Source: Ixodes scapularis (Eukaryota; Arthropoda; Arachnida; Ixodida; Ixodidae). From it: 64,000 nt of DNA. The translations under genes and the position numbers were made by a program. Below, one piece after another: positions 11,381 to 22,894 of the stretch. The stretch lies in assembly GCF_016920785.2 (NCBI RefSeq), contig NW_024609837.1, forward strand, positions 23,059,565 to 23,123,564. The letters are read 5' to 3'. Positions within the stretch are counted from its first letter, which is position 1; each line of letters begins with the position of its first letter. The notes under the pieces were generated by a model. That model worked only from the letters and a program-made list of their open reading frames with translations, was not told where the DNA came from and made no database searches.

Positions 11381-12316
11381 ATGGAAAGGTCATTTCAGTC
11401 ATTCCCAGATTGGGATGTGTTTACACAACGTACAACAGTAGAGAATGAAAGTAATGCATTAACACTGTTACACATTAATATTAGAAGTCTGCAAAAACAC
11501 TGGGATCAATTGAACGTTTATTTATTGGACAGGTTGAGTAAGCTGGATGTTATAATATTAACTGAAATAAATGTCGATGAAGCTGCCTGTCAAGGGTTCC
11601 AATTAAATAATTTCAGTCCACATTACTTGTGCCGCGAAAAACGTAGAGGTGGGGGTGTGTTGACGTTTGTCCGAGACGACTGGGTGTCAGAGCGCGTGGA
11701 GACCACATTTATTACTGCAGAAGTGGTAACAGTGTCAATATACCGGCAAAACGAGTCGTTTACAGTGTGTGCTGTGTACAGACCGCCCACTAATAGCATA
11801 GTTCCTTTTTGCGACAAATTAAGTCCTTTTTTGAAAAAATTTAACAATAACCCTCACTTAATTTTAGCGGGTGATTTCAACATTGACGTTAAAAATCTGT
11901 TTAGATGTGGATCATCTCAGTACCTAGATATTTTAGCTGAGTTTGGGCTGGAAAATGCTATTAACGACTACACAAGAGAAGAATGCCTAGGGGATAATAT
12001 TACGCGGAGTTGTATTGATCACATTATAGTTCGAGTAAGTGAATTGAGAACACTATCTGGGGTGATCAAGCAAAAAGTTGCAAATCATTACTTTGTAATT
12101 GCAACACTACTGCAAGAGAAGATCTTTGAAAACTCCCGGGCCGAAGATGATAATGTAATTATTTTTGATAACAAAAATATCGACAGGTTAATACAAGATT
12201 ACGATTGGAACCTGCTTATTGAAAGTGACCATATCGCTACATATACGCGACTAGTCGAAAAATTCCAAGAAATTTATTCTAACTCAAAAAGAAGAAAAAA
12301 ACTAAAAAAAAGATAA
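11381..12316 (+). CDS. LINE ORF2, endonuclease half
   Basis: 311-residue frame beginning at the first ATG after ORF1. Exonuclease-endonuclease-phosphatase (APE-type) motifs appear in order: HINIRS near residue 31, LTEIN near 60, YRPP near 132, LAGDFNID near 162 and CIDHI near 210. The usual SDH catalytic triplet reads ANH (VANHYFV), an Asp-to-Asn change at a normally essential position, so this copy's nuclease is probably weak or dead. The frame ends within an A-rich stretch at 12,290-12,316, where the coding potential shifts to another frame. This looks like a one-base indel in a homopolymer. Function by family: nicks target DNA for target-primed reverse transcription. Confidence 0.82.
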   Translation: MERSFQSFPDWDVFTQRTTVENESNALTLLHINIRSLQKHWDQLNVYLLDRLSKLDVIILTEINVDEAACQGFQLNNFSPHYLCREKRRGGGVLTFVRDDWVSERVETTFITAEVVTVSIYRQNESFTVCAVYRPPTNSIVPFCDKLSPFLKKFNNNPHLILAGDFNIDVKNLFRCGSSQYLDILAEFGLENAINDYTREECLGDNITRSCIDHIIVRVSELRTLSGVIKQKVANHYFVIATLLQEKIFENSRAEDDNVIIFDNKNIDRLIQDYDWNLLIESDHIATYTRLVEKFQEIYSNSKRRKKLKKR

Positions 12317-12320
12317 AAAC

Positions 12321-14195
12321 GTGTGGATCGATAAGGACATAATGGAACTCTGTTATTTAAAAGACAAGCTTTGGGCAAGATGTAGAAAAAAGCCGGATAA
12401 TGTACTTCTTAAAGAGGAATTCAGAACAATGAGAAATAAAGTAACGGCTACGATACGACTAGCAAAAAAGAAATATTACCTGAAGGAATTCAAAGACTGC
12501 AAGGGGAATCCTCGAAGAATATGGCAACTAACACGGCAGTTATCAGGTATAAAGGCTAAACAAAACGTTGACGATGTAATTGCAAAAAGCTTTGGAGAAA
12601 CAACGAATTTTCGAGTCCTTGCGAACTCTTTTAACCATGCGTTTATTGATTCTGTACAGAATTGAAGAGCCATGATAAATAAAAACAGTGAGATTCCTGT
12701 CGATATCGGAACCAGTGTAAACTCAGCATTTTTACCTTTGATGACGGAGTGCGATCTGGAAAAAATACTTTCTAGTATGTCTTTATTCAAGCCAGCTGGA
12801 CATGACCTGATAAGAGTGCAGGATCTTTACTGTAACTTTTATAAACTAAAAGGTGTTTTGCTTTCAATTCTCAATTGCATATTTGAAAGCGGAAATATTC
12901 CAGACGGGATGAAATTGTCTATCATAAGGCCAGTACACAAAAAAGGATCTAAAAAAGAGCTAACAAATTATAGACCAATATCCATACTTCCAGCCATGAC
13001 ACACATCATGGAAAAGTATCTAGCGAAAGTGATGACTTCATTTTGTGACAAATTTTCTTTAATACTCTCAACACAATACGGGTTTCGAAAACAAAAAAAC
13101 ACGACTTTGCTGATGGAAAATTTTTCGGATATCATTTATAAGGCTTTAGACAATAATCAAATCGCTATCGCACTGTTTCTTGACCTATCCCGAGCCTTTG
13201 ATACCATAGATCATTCAATCATGTTAGCAAAGCTGCACAGAATGGGTTTTCGAGGGCCTTTTTATACCGTTCTCAAAAGTTACTTTACAAACAGATTTCA
13301 AATGGTGAAGCTTAACGGTCAAACAAGTGATCAAATTAAAATGAATTTTGGTGTTCCACAAGGATCTACACTGGGTCCTTTACTCTTCAACATATATATC
13401 AATGACATAGGTCACCTGAAGCTCAAATCAAATTTATTTCAATACGCAGATGATACTGCATTAATATTACCACACGAACAATACAATCTCGCTGCTCCTT
13501 TCTTTCAAAACGATATAGTACCGTTAATGAGCTGGTTCACAAACAATTGTATTTTTGTCAATCGCAACAAAACTAAACTCATGTGTTTCCGAAGCCCTTA
13601 TAAACAAGTTCCGTTTGATGTTCCCATATTCCTTTATGATCAACATTGTGATCAGTGCGACTGCAAAAAAATGGATACTGTTAAAACAACACCCTACCTT
13701 GGTTTGCATTTCGACGAAAACGTTTTATGGAGCTATCACATTGATCATGTCATACAAAAACTTCGCATTGTTTCTGCATATTTATATAGTGGATGCGACG
13801 TCAATCTGAGGCGTGAGGTGTACCTATCATTGGGGGAATCTGTGATACGTTACGGAATTGCTATATATGGAACATGTCCTAAATACAAGCAACAAAAAAT
13901 GGATAGTATCATTAATAGATGTGTTAGTAATATAGTATATGGGTCAAAACATGAACTGAAGGAAACCAAAGACAGAAAGAATGCAGTCGGACTATTATCG
14001 TTTGAAAATGTTTTTAAATTTGTCGTTTTAACCAGCCATTATTTTTCGAAGGAGTTCAAAGAAATACCCAACAGGATAAAAACACTCCGGCACACAGAAA
14101 CCTATGCAATCCCAAAAATATATACAAACTATGAAAAAAACAGAAAAACTATTATGTTCCTGCGATATTTAATAGCTTGCCTAAGGATATCCTAA
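12321..14195 (+). pseudogene. LINE ORF2, reverse transcriptase half (frameshifted, one stop)
   Basis: Continuation of ORF2 in the next frame; this frame is open from 12,306. A TGA at 12,663-12,665 interrupts it before the RT core. Reverse transcriptase motifs follow in order: NYRPISILP, GFRK, LFLDLSRAFDTIDH, GVPQGSTLGPLLFNIYIND, YADD (13,443-13,454) and TPYLGLHFDENVLWSYHI, and a C-terminal region ends at 14,195. The length is normal for a LINE RT plus C-terminal domain. The catalytic YADD is intact. Loss is limited to the upstream frameshift and the single stop. Confidence 0.88.
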
Positions 14196-14595
14196 GCCTG
14201 TCATCTAAGAGACAGATGTACAAAAAAATAAGAGTGGTGTTTTTTGTCAAATTGAAATTCTGAACAATAAGGTATTATGTAAAAGCTGTGTTTTCTATCG
14301 AGTGTATCTCGTTGCATACGTGTTGATTCTTGTCATTATGTGTTTAAATTCACAATGTTTCTTTAGTAACCATTGAATGATTGTTATTGTCGAACTGGGT
14401 TTTAGTTCACAGGAGAATTATCTACTTGTAAAATTCCTTGTTTACTGTGCTATTTTGGATGTTTCTTTTATGTTTTACTTACATTTAACCATCATTTGTG
14501 TCTACATGATGAAAATGTCTGTACTGCCATGTCCCGCATACAAGCGTACCTACGCTTAAGCGGGCTGGATTGTATGAGAGTTTTTTCTGAAATCA

Positions 14596-14630
14596 AATAA
14601 ACTTATCTTATCTTATCCTATCTTATCTTA
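14596..14630 (+). repeat. LINE 3' end: polyadenylation signal and (TTATC)n tail
   Basis: AATAAA at 14,596-14,601 is followed by about six TTATC-type units. Pentanucleotide tails of this sort mark the 3' ends of several LINE clades and fix the element's right boundary. Confidence 0.85.
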
Positions 14631-14767
14631 AACGTTGCATGTAGCCGCTCAACGTCTATACAGGAAAGGGCGCTGCGGTCAAATCCGTATATAATCGCGT
14701 TAAACTTTGCATGCATTGGCTCAACGTTTATAGACTAGAGGGCGCTGCGGTCAAATGCTCAAACACG
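14631..14767. repeat. Two-unit tandem duplication (about 70 bp)
   Basis: Units at about 14,629-14,695 and 14,699-14,767 share TTGCATG, GCTCAACGT, TATA and GGGCGCTGCGGTCAAAT in order, with moderate divergence. Confidence 0.7.
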
Positions 14768-15359
14768 TATGCACCCTCAGCACTACCTATGAACAAAATC
14801 AGTATCATCAGCACCACTAAAGCTTCGCCCCAATCAACATCATTCACCACGCGGAGATGCGGTCATTTTTCTTTAATTTTTCTTTCTGGGACTTCTATTG
14901 CGTGGGGTGAAAAACGTACGCCTGTTTCATAGGTCATTAACGTCCGGGATCCGTTCTAAGCGGTATTTGCGCAAAGTACAAAAATTGTTGCATCGCCCCT
15001 TTAAGCCTCGGTCACACTTGGAACCTTTCTTGGCACGTCCGATACCGTACGATAGGCCCTCCGGTACGAACTGCGCATTTGCGAGTCTTCTGTGGTAGTG
15101 GAATTTAAGTAAATAGATTGTCCTGTTTCAAAACTTTACCTTATTGCACTAAGCCCTGGAACAGTCACACTGACGCTTTAGTTCCATGTACCCATTTGGA
15201 AGGTGTTTGTGAGCAAGAGAAGTTCGAAATTTTACTTTCTGGGTAAATATTTTGAAGTACCTACGGTAATTTTTGTAAGGTAAGCTATACTTGTAACGAG
15301 AGTAGTTTCGATTTGCTTCAACTCGCTTGGTGCCAATTTCAAAACTATGAACTCCAACG

Positions 15360-15462
15360 AAAACGGGACATGATCCTTTATTGGGACAAAAAGACGGGAC
15401 GACAGAAGCGGACCTCAAAAACGGGACTGTCCTAGCCAAAACGGGACGTCTGGTCACCCTAT
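15360..15462 (-). repeat. Possible hAT-type transposon end with ACGGGAC motifs
   Basis: The motif ACGGGAC occurs at 15,363, 15,394, 15,421 and 15,441. On the minus strand the segment begins TAGGGTGACCAGACGTCCC, which resembles the ends of some hAT-like elements. No opposite end or target duplication was found. Confidence 0.4.
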
Positions 15463-15465
15463 TCT

Positions 15466-16510
15466 GGGGTTACATCGTCGCTCGTTCGTTGGGGGGAAGG
15501 AAATGTGAACCTTCGGTTTCCCGGCACACTCTCGCAAATAGACCAGCATAAAACACTTCTGAGTCATTGATCCACACAGATTCGCTGTAAACACTCTTGC
15601 CGACGACGGAAGAAGAGAAAACCAAGGCACGTGTCTCGTCTCCGCATACCCGGCGACTTTCCACGTAACAAATCTGCCGTCTTGACTTTCTTCGCCTGCT
15701 AGCCGTCTGGCCTCTGATAAAGTTGCGTCTTCATGTCACCTAATCGTTTTTTTTTTTCATTCTTTTTATTTCTGACATGATCTTGTCGTTACAACCTACA
15801 ACACACGTTCACCTTCCCCCCTTCGACGCACAGTGTGGGTGACGACGCACAAAAACAACAACAACAGGGAAACAAAACGTTGTGTGCGAGCATTGTTCTT
15901 TTCGTCGCAGGTGCTCGGTGGTGAAGACTCTCTGTCGGCTCTCGATGCTTGGCCTAAGTGCTGTGATTAAAGCTAGCGCGAAAAGGATGCTACGTTTTTT
16001 TGTTTGTTTGTTTTTTCTCTAGAAATTTCGAGTCGTAGTGCATAGCTTCCTGTCTCGAATTCACACAAGATTTTTTTTCTTTAAGTGCTGGTGTTAAAAA
16101 AAAAATGAGGAAAAAAAAAGCGGCAATGAATTGTTCGTGCTGGCTATGACACTCTCTGTATACACGCACGCGCGGTGTGCACACGCACATCGATTTGCAT
16201 GCACCCATGCAAACGAATACATTCAATTGCGATGCACGCGAGTGTGTGCACGTGCACAGCGAAATCAATATTAGGCTTACAGACAAACACATACACCTGC
16301 GTAGGCGCGCGTACACACCCGTCAGTAAAGGGACATATACTCCATCTCATGACTTGCGTGCGGCTTTCAGATTTGCTTTCTCTTCAGAAGCACTCGCGAA
16401 AGGAAAGCAAAGCTGAAAGCCACGTGCCCGCGCCTATGCCTTCGCTGCGCACAACTCCTGAGATAAAGTATAGCAGCCAAGCTATTAATTCAAACAAACC
16501 ACTATTTCAA
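15466..16510. other. No gene recognised
   Basis: Contains poly-T tracts near 15,748 and 15,995 and a CA-rich section near 16,150-16,320. No supported gene. Confidence 0.45.
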
Positions 16511-16515
16511 ATGAA

Positions 16516-16544
16516 TCGGTGGCCGAATGGGCTAGCGCACACCA
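16516..16544 (+). mobile_element. SINE head fragment
   Basis: TCGGTGGCCGAATGG and then CTAGCGCACACCA match the A-box end of the SINE at 1,451. The match stops after about 30 bp and no B box follows, so this is a truncated remnant. Confidence 0.55.
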
Positions 16545-16550
16545 AGGGCG

Positions 16551-19500
16551 GTTTGCTCATCTGGCGGCCGCGGCCGCGGATGCGGTCAAGAGGGATTTTT
16601 TTTTTTGTCACGTGACGAGCTTCATGGGGACAAGAAGTACCTAGCGTCCCTGCCTAATGGCTGGGAAATCCGTGTCGCTTCGAATAAAAAAGTTGAATTT
16701 CGCTCATAGAAACTGACCGCAGAGGCTTTCAACTGTAGTCAAATTAACCGCCCTTTTATACCTTAGGAGCCACATTCCGCGTGTAAAGAAGGTGATGAAG
16801 AGAAAGAGGAGAATTAAAACAAAGAGTAAGAGCGACCTAAAAATATATTTCAAAAGAAGCAAAGGCGAGAGCGAGAGGCTCATACGGTGTATGGGTTTTA
16901 AGCGATTCCAATAAATTCGCATTATTTTACATCAGTGATCAGTTCTCATCGCCTCTACTTTGTTTCCAACTTTGTACTAGCCAATAATGCTAGCCTTGGC
17001 CGATAGGTCGGCGCCAGCGTCGAACCGAAACCACCACATTTTTTTCTCGCTTACACTGTTCGATTGAACTCTTCCGGTTCTCCGTGCATCCCAAGTAATA
17101 AAAAACACTAAAACATTTCGCGTGAAAAGAAGGTGAAGGGAAAAAAGGAGAACTAAAACAGAGAGTGAGAGGGAACTGAAAACACGAAAAATAAAAGAGG
17201 AGCCATAGCAGCGTAAGCTCTTGCAGGAGCAGCCGCATCGGCAGGAAGGCCATGCAGAAGCGGCATACTGCGGCGGTTGGTGGCGTTCGAAGCAGGAGTT
17301 TGCCGACTGTGTAATCATAGGTTTTGGACCTAGGAACGCACCCCGAACCAGGGTATACGGCGGTTATATATGGATCGCGAGCGAGAAGCAGCCCCCTTTG
17401 GGTTTTATTAGTTTTATGAATAACACCCCCTCCCCCCTCTGTCTCTTTCCCCCTTTTTGCATCGCGTTCGTTTTCAATGGTTGTTTGGCTCACTCTCTTT
17501 TTTTTTTTCTTTTTTTTACTAATTGTTGTTGTTTTAGTTTTTGATGGGTGCGTTTTTACTTGTAAAAACGGTGTGCTGAGCGAACGCGCGTCGAGTTCAA
17601 GTTTGCTTGTCCGGTTTCGAAGGTTCGGTGGAAAGAACATTCGTTACTTTCATTACTTTTTTTTTTAGTCAGGTGTCGGCTCTCTACTGTTTATTTTTAA
17701 TTATACACTACGCCATTCCTGTTATTTTAGCCTTGTTAATGCTGTAGTTATAGAGCTCGTTAAACTTTGTGAAAGTATTTTTTTTTTCTTTTCTACTCGC
17801 GGGTTGAATTTGGGAGTCTGCAGCTCATTCCTGAATGGTGCGTTCAGGAAACATATTTAAGCTCTTGCTTTATCATATCTTCATTCATTTGTTCTTTTTT
17901 TTTTTCAAGGACGACTTTGCCTGTGGGAGTTGTTGCAGTATGTGCGCAGAGCCCGAATTAAAAACTACAGGGCCAAAATATTTTAAAAAAGTTCAGAGAT
18001 ATAATTACACCAGAACAAGCCTAGGCTATGCCCTCCCCCCCCCCCCTTTTTTTTCAGAAGAAGAAAATAAAAATTTTCCAAAATTTATGTTGAAGGTACT
18101 TTGAATATTCTCTTTTATCTCGTAGAAGTTTGAACGACTATAGCATCATTTCCTTGCTCTTTGTTGTTTTAATAAATTTTTATCTTAACAAAAAAGAGCA
18201 TCAGGCATGCCCGAATGCGAAGGAAGAGGTTGCAGGTAACCCTTGACTATAAATAATAAATACCCCCCCCCCCCCCCTTTTTCTTCTTTTGGTGATGAAA
18301 TGGCGACTTCATCTTGAAACCCTTGGAGATCGACAAAATTCTGCTCATTTTTGTTCATTTATGGACAGCCCCAGACTCGCTCGATATTTAGGGGCATCTA
18401 AGGAAATAAAGTGTTGCAGATTTTCAGAGGTGAATTGGGAGAATTGAGTAACGTACCTTAGAATAATTTATTAACCAGCACACGCACGCGTATATGAATA
18501 CTTATAGGTAGGGTACCGAGTTTTCGGAGTATATTTTTTTGTCGAATTCGGAGAGTGTTTTAAGGTTTTTTTTATTTTTTTTTTTGGGCTGAAAAAACCA
18601 AAATTTTTTGAGTTTATTTTCACTAGATTCCAAATTCTAGAAAAGTTTGGAGTTTATTTTTGTTAAAGTTTCAATTCTCCAAAATCTAGAGTTTAATTTT
18701 GTAGTGCTGCCTATTTGTAAAATAAAAATAAAAATTATCCAGGTGTAAACGTGTGCAAGGCTCAAAAGAATGCGCTTGTATTAAATATTTCTTCAGCCGT
18801 ATTTGGCGTTGGCGGCCTTGCCACTGGTTATACTAATCTTACCCACGACAAAACAAGTATTGCTTCGACGATAAACGTTGATACCTTAAAATCACTAAAC
18901 TCCTAAAGATAGTCTCCATCAGCTGGGAAACTCATTTTTGATCTCATCCTATTCAGTCATGCTACCCCGCGGCTGTACGGGGGTTAAATGGTAAATCATT
19001 ATAAAAGTTTCAACAACCCCCCCCCCCCAAAAAAAAAAAAAAAAAAAAACCTTTCCCCCTCCAATAAAATATCTGTAGTTCATAGCTTTCACTGTTACAA
19101 CAAAACAATCTAAGAAGCACAAGTCAAAACTAAAAACCGCAACAGTGGTTTTCATCCTGGCCCAGAAGTACACTGACTTCTTGTCTTCAATGAACCCCGA
19201 CGAGTAACGGCCTGTGCAAACAAGACACTTCAGAGATCGTGGAGCGACACGACTCCGGCAAAAATCATGGAAGTGGAAGCGTACGGCAGTCCGATGTCTA
19301 TTTGAGCACCACCGAGCCAAAATCACGATTTTCCTCCTCGCTTCCTCCACTTTTCGGTGACCTCGGAGCTTGTCAGACTCGACGTCACACGCCACCTGTT
19401 GTCCATATGCTTCTGCCGGGCCCTCGTGTCCTTGGACGTGCTCCAAAATTGACTTGATCAAACTCCAGGGTAAGGGCTATGAACCCTGCGTTCGAAAACC

Positions 19501-20800
19501 TGTCCACGTCCAGCGTAGCTCTATCTGTGTTATCAGGTGGCCTGACCCGCCGGAGAATAGCTCGGATCTATTTGGGTAAGATTTCGATCACAGCCCTTCC
19601 CTTTCCGCCTTTCGAGACCTGAAACTTCCTTGGGAGATTGACCGACAGCCAACAGGAGCTTGTGAGTGGCTGTCCGGACCGACAAGATATGCATGCTCAA
19701 GGCCCCCGTGGAAGACACGAGCAAGATTTGACAAAAAACAAAAAAAACAAAAAAAAAAAAACATTCACCCGGGCAAAAAAAAAGAAAGAAGAAAAAAAGA
19801 AAAGGGACGGTAGCGGATTGCCGCATGACTTAGTTGTGTCGCCTCATGATTCCTCTTTGGATAGGCTGGTAACACATGGCTTGCCAATGATCCGAGATTT
19901 GAAAGGAAACTGGAGTGGCATTTTCTTAGGACTATATACCTTGTGCGCTGACTAAGTTTATTTGTACAGGGTGTCACAAAAACAAAATGTACAGGTTACC
20001 GCAAAAATAAACTAGGAATCGCCGAACGCTCATTCTCCGCCCAAAGGTAGCGCTACAGGTCACAACCAGATGCCAAAGTTTCAGCCCGATCCGATACCTT
20101 ATTCAAAAGTTATAAGTGATTTTCTGAAAAGTTCAATGGGAAAATTGAGCCCATTTTTGCCCGTTTTCAGTTTCTGGTACCCATAGAGCCCTATGTATTC
20201 GAAAACTTCGTCGATTGCCATTTTCCCATTGAACTTTTATCATATACGCATATTCATTAATATGAACATTAAAGTTGTTTTTTATATTTTTTTTAAGTTT
20301 GTAATTTTACGTTGTGATATAACAACACGAGAAATAACCAAAGAGGACAATATCAGCGCCAAAGGTGCGTAGACTGAAACGTATTTATTGCTTTCTTAAT
20401 AAACGTAAATCTTTTGAGCGTTAGAATACACTGGATGGCTACAGTCGCCGACAAAATGAGAGCGGAAGGGCGTTTCTTTAAAAATGGCGTGCCTCCCGGG
20501 CCCCTATATACACGGTTGCGATTCCTGACTTCCAAACGTGTATACCCTTCCGACGTGTTTTAGCTGCGAGTGCATGCTTTAAGCTCACGGGACCCCGATG
20601 CGCTATCAAAGATAGGAAGCCGCGAGCTGGAGGCGGATGACTAAAGTGCTTCCCTGTCGCACTCACCCTGTCAGTGTCTGTAATATGTGCAGCCAACAGG
20701 GTGCTATCCAGGCGGATATCGCCGGCCTTTTTTTTTTCATGCCGCCGCTGCTTGCATGCATCGTGGGAATAGTTGTCTTTCTGCACGCGTGACAAACCCG
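16551..20800. other. No gene recognised; low-complexity rich
   Basis: Long stretch without supported genes. It contains poly-C runs at about 18,031-18,047 and 18,264-18,282, a C-run/A-run junction near 19,016-19,050, and A-rich tracts at 19,730-19,800. Between 18,540 and 18,700 there are reiterated GAGTTTATTTT-type strings. Longer frames on the minus strand (16,990-17,640) are built from Lys-rich and Phe/Ser-rich low-complexity sequence. Confidence 0.45.
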
Positions 20801-20819
20801 CTGTGCACGGTCTACGCAT

Positions 20820-21370
20820 ACCCTCCTCTTTACTCACAAAGCCTGGCAGTTCGACGACGGAGCCATAGAGTGCCCGGTCGCAGATATGAAGCGCGAGGAT
20901 CTGGTAGGAACTTAGCATCAAAGAACCATTTCTCGGGGACCCTAGAGTACACACGCGCGCTTTTGCTTGAGTGGTGACATCTCAGCAATTTTTCCACCAA
21001 TCGTCTTTTCATGCATTTTGAACTGCGCGCAATCAGGTGTCCCTCAGCTCGAGCGGGTAGCGTTGGCTAATGCATAGACGCCATCTTACCGCCCAAGTCA
21101 CGCACAGCATCACACGCTGGCACATTTAGGGCAACAATGGATGTCTTCACCCTCAGACAGAAAGACATGTAGGCACCCAAGCTTTTGCAGGGGCGAGGAC
21201 CCGAAACACACTTGTTCACTCGGGAGAATTGTGTTTCGGCGTCTCGCCGCAGCGGGGCGCCAGTCACGTGGCTCTCCTGTCATCCGTTGTTTGCCGCTCC
21301 ACCTTTTCCATTTCGGTGGCCGCTTCTCGTGGTGATCTGCCAGGCCTTGTCAGTATATGAGAGCCAATGA
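20820..21370 (+). repeat. Dispersed repeat A (shares a reading frame with 39,765-40,090)
   Basis: Two blocks (about 20,830-20,965 and 21,180-21,370) match the reverse complement of 40,085-39,770. Compared with that copy, about 215 bp of extra sequence lies between the blocks here. In the shared frame both copies encode HKAWQF(N/D)D and then AIECPVAD and REDLV, which suggests a once-coding repeat. Here the frame hits a stop soon after REDLV. Class unknown. Confidence 0.6.
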
Positions 21371-21604
21371 CTACGGTCATGGTGGCATCACGCATGCGTG
21401 GAATGCTTGGTGAGATTGATCTGTGCCTCTTTCATGCCTCATTCATTGGCTCTGTATTTGCCTTTTATGTGCACGTAAGAACCGCATGTGGTGCTTGTTG
21501 CTTGTTAACGGGTTTCTCGTAAAAAAAAGTTTCCTGTAAGGCCGCTACGACCACCAGTATTCTACGTTAGACCTAACACAGCTTTAGCCGGGGTTACACT
21601 GGTC

Positions 21605-21780
21605 ATACGTCTAAAAAAGACAGTCTGCGAACACGAGCCACTGCAATATCCGCGGTTCGAACGTCGCGTGCCAAGTTTCTCCCTGAGCGTATTGCCATCT
21701 CGCGGTGCCTCGCGTTCGAATCTGTATGCACACTGTTTTTTGTATGACGTACAGGCAGCGTGTTTAATGCTGCGATTTCT
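21605..21780. repeat. Dispersed repeat, paired with 2,632-2,790
   Basis: Ordered similarity to the earlier copy through GCGGTTCGAACGTCGCG, CGTTCGAATCTGTATG and TTTTTTGTATGA. A preceding AAAAAAGACAGTCTGC also occurs at about 962, so the two dispersed families may be parts of one longer repeat. Confidence 0.5.
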
Positions 21781-21869
21781 TTTTAGTGTTTAGACGCCCT
21801 ATTCAGCGAAGATAGACTTTTTTGGAAGCCGTCCTAGAAAAGCCTATAAAGTCATGAGTATAACCTAAC

Positions 21870-22830
21870 AAACGTCACTTGCGGAGTCAGGGTTCCGTCC
21901 TTAGGCCCCTGCTTTTTCTTATCTTCATAAACAAGTTTCGGTATAACATCACCCGAAAAATAAGACTTTTCGCTGATGACTGCGTTATTTGTAACACCAT
22001 CATATCAGACACTGATAATCTTTTGCTTCAAAGTGACCTCATAAAAATTAACGACTGGTGCGGAAAACGGCTGATGTCGCTTAACAAACCTTAGTTTAAA
22101 CTAATCCATTTGACCCGGGAAACGTCTCCTTTCCCCTTCCAATATACTCTTGACAAAAGACGTAGTCGCGATCAGTATTAATGTATGAATAACTTAGCCT
22201 TAAACTAACACCTAACTTCTCGAGGGAACTTCACATCGAAGCCATTTCTGCAGAGGGTTCCCAGTGCCTCGGATTCATCAAACGCAATCGGCGAGACGCT
22301 GCCCCCCCCCCCCCCCCCCCCCCCGCCATGTCCGAAAGATGGCCTATGAAACTTACGTAAGATCAAAATTAGAATATACATCCGCGATCTGGAGCCGTCA
22401 TCAAGTCTGCCTAATCAACCACATAGAGTCAGCAAAAAACCGAGCCAAACGAGTCATCTTATGACCACTTCTCCAGTGTCTCTTTTTTAAAAGGTCATCT
22501 CGGACTTACACCCTTACTCACCCGAAGTAAACCCTCTCGTCTTTGCATTCTCCATACAATGTTTTACCAATGTCCATAACTAAGGAACACTTCGCTCTCA
22601 CCCCCCCCCCCCCCCCCCCCCCCGGATAGAATATCATCCGACCTGAATAACTCTTGTACAATTAAACAAATTTCCGGCAAAACTAACCGGTTAAACGAAT
22701 TATTTCTCCTATACGCCATCACAGAATGGAACCAGTTGCTATCCTCCATTATTAGCACCAGTGATGCAACAGTGTTTTACGATCTCTTATTAGCCCGTTA
22801 TATATAATTTCTCGTGTTCTTATTTTTTAG
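21870..22830 (+). pseudogene. LINE fragment (RT palm to C-terminus), plus strand
   Basis: 5'-truncated LINE piece. At 21,879 onward the frame carries a GSVL-x-PLLFLIFIN-like block and then RLFADDCVIC, the RT palm motifs. A second frame from about 22,340 carries YETYVRSKLEYTSAIW, typical of the region downstream of the RT. Poly-C tracts at about 22,302-22,324 and 22,600-22,623 interrupt it and create artificial proline or glycine runs. The sequence lies tail to tail with the minus-strand LINE that follows. Confidence 0.75.
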
Positions 22831-22894
22831 TGCTCTATTATTTTATTTTATTTACATATACTGCAGGCAGCAGCGCTGCCCAAGCAGGGGAGGG

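Larger units (their letters stand above)
10348..14630 (+). mobile_element. LINE (non-LTR retrotransposon), nearly intact
   Basis: Two-ORF LINE: ORF1 at 10,348-11,379, then ORF2 as endonuclease plus reverse transcriptase from 11,381 to 14,195. A 3' UTR follows with AATAAA at 14,596 and a (TTATC)n-type tail to 14,630. The 5' end was not located and could lie in 10,164-10,347 or further left. No RNase H was seen. The apurinic-type endonuclease, the RT and the PHD-like ORF1 suggest the Jockey/CR1/L2 group, but the clade is not certain. Only one frameshift and one internal stop disable it, so it looks young. Confidence 0.88.

Noticed and set aside
16990..17640. 216-codon minus-strand open frame
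   Set aside because: Composed of Lys-run and Phe/Ser-rich low-complexity sequence; an overlapping frame on the same strand and others on the plus strand are equally open.
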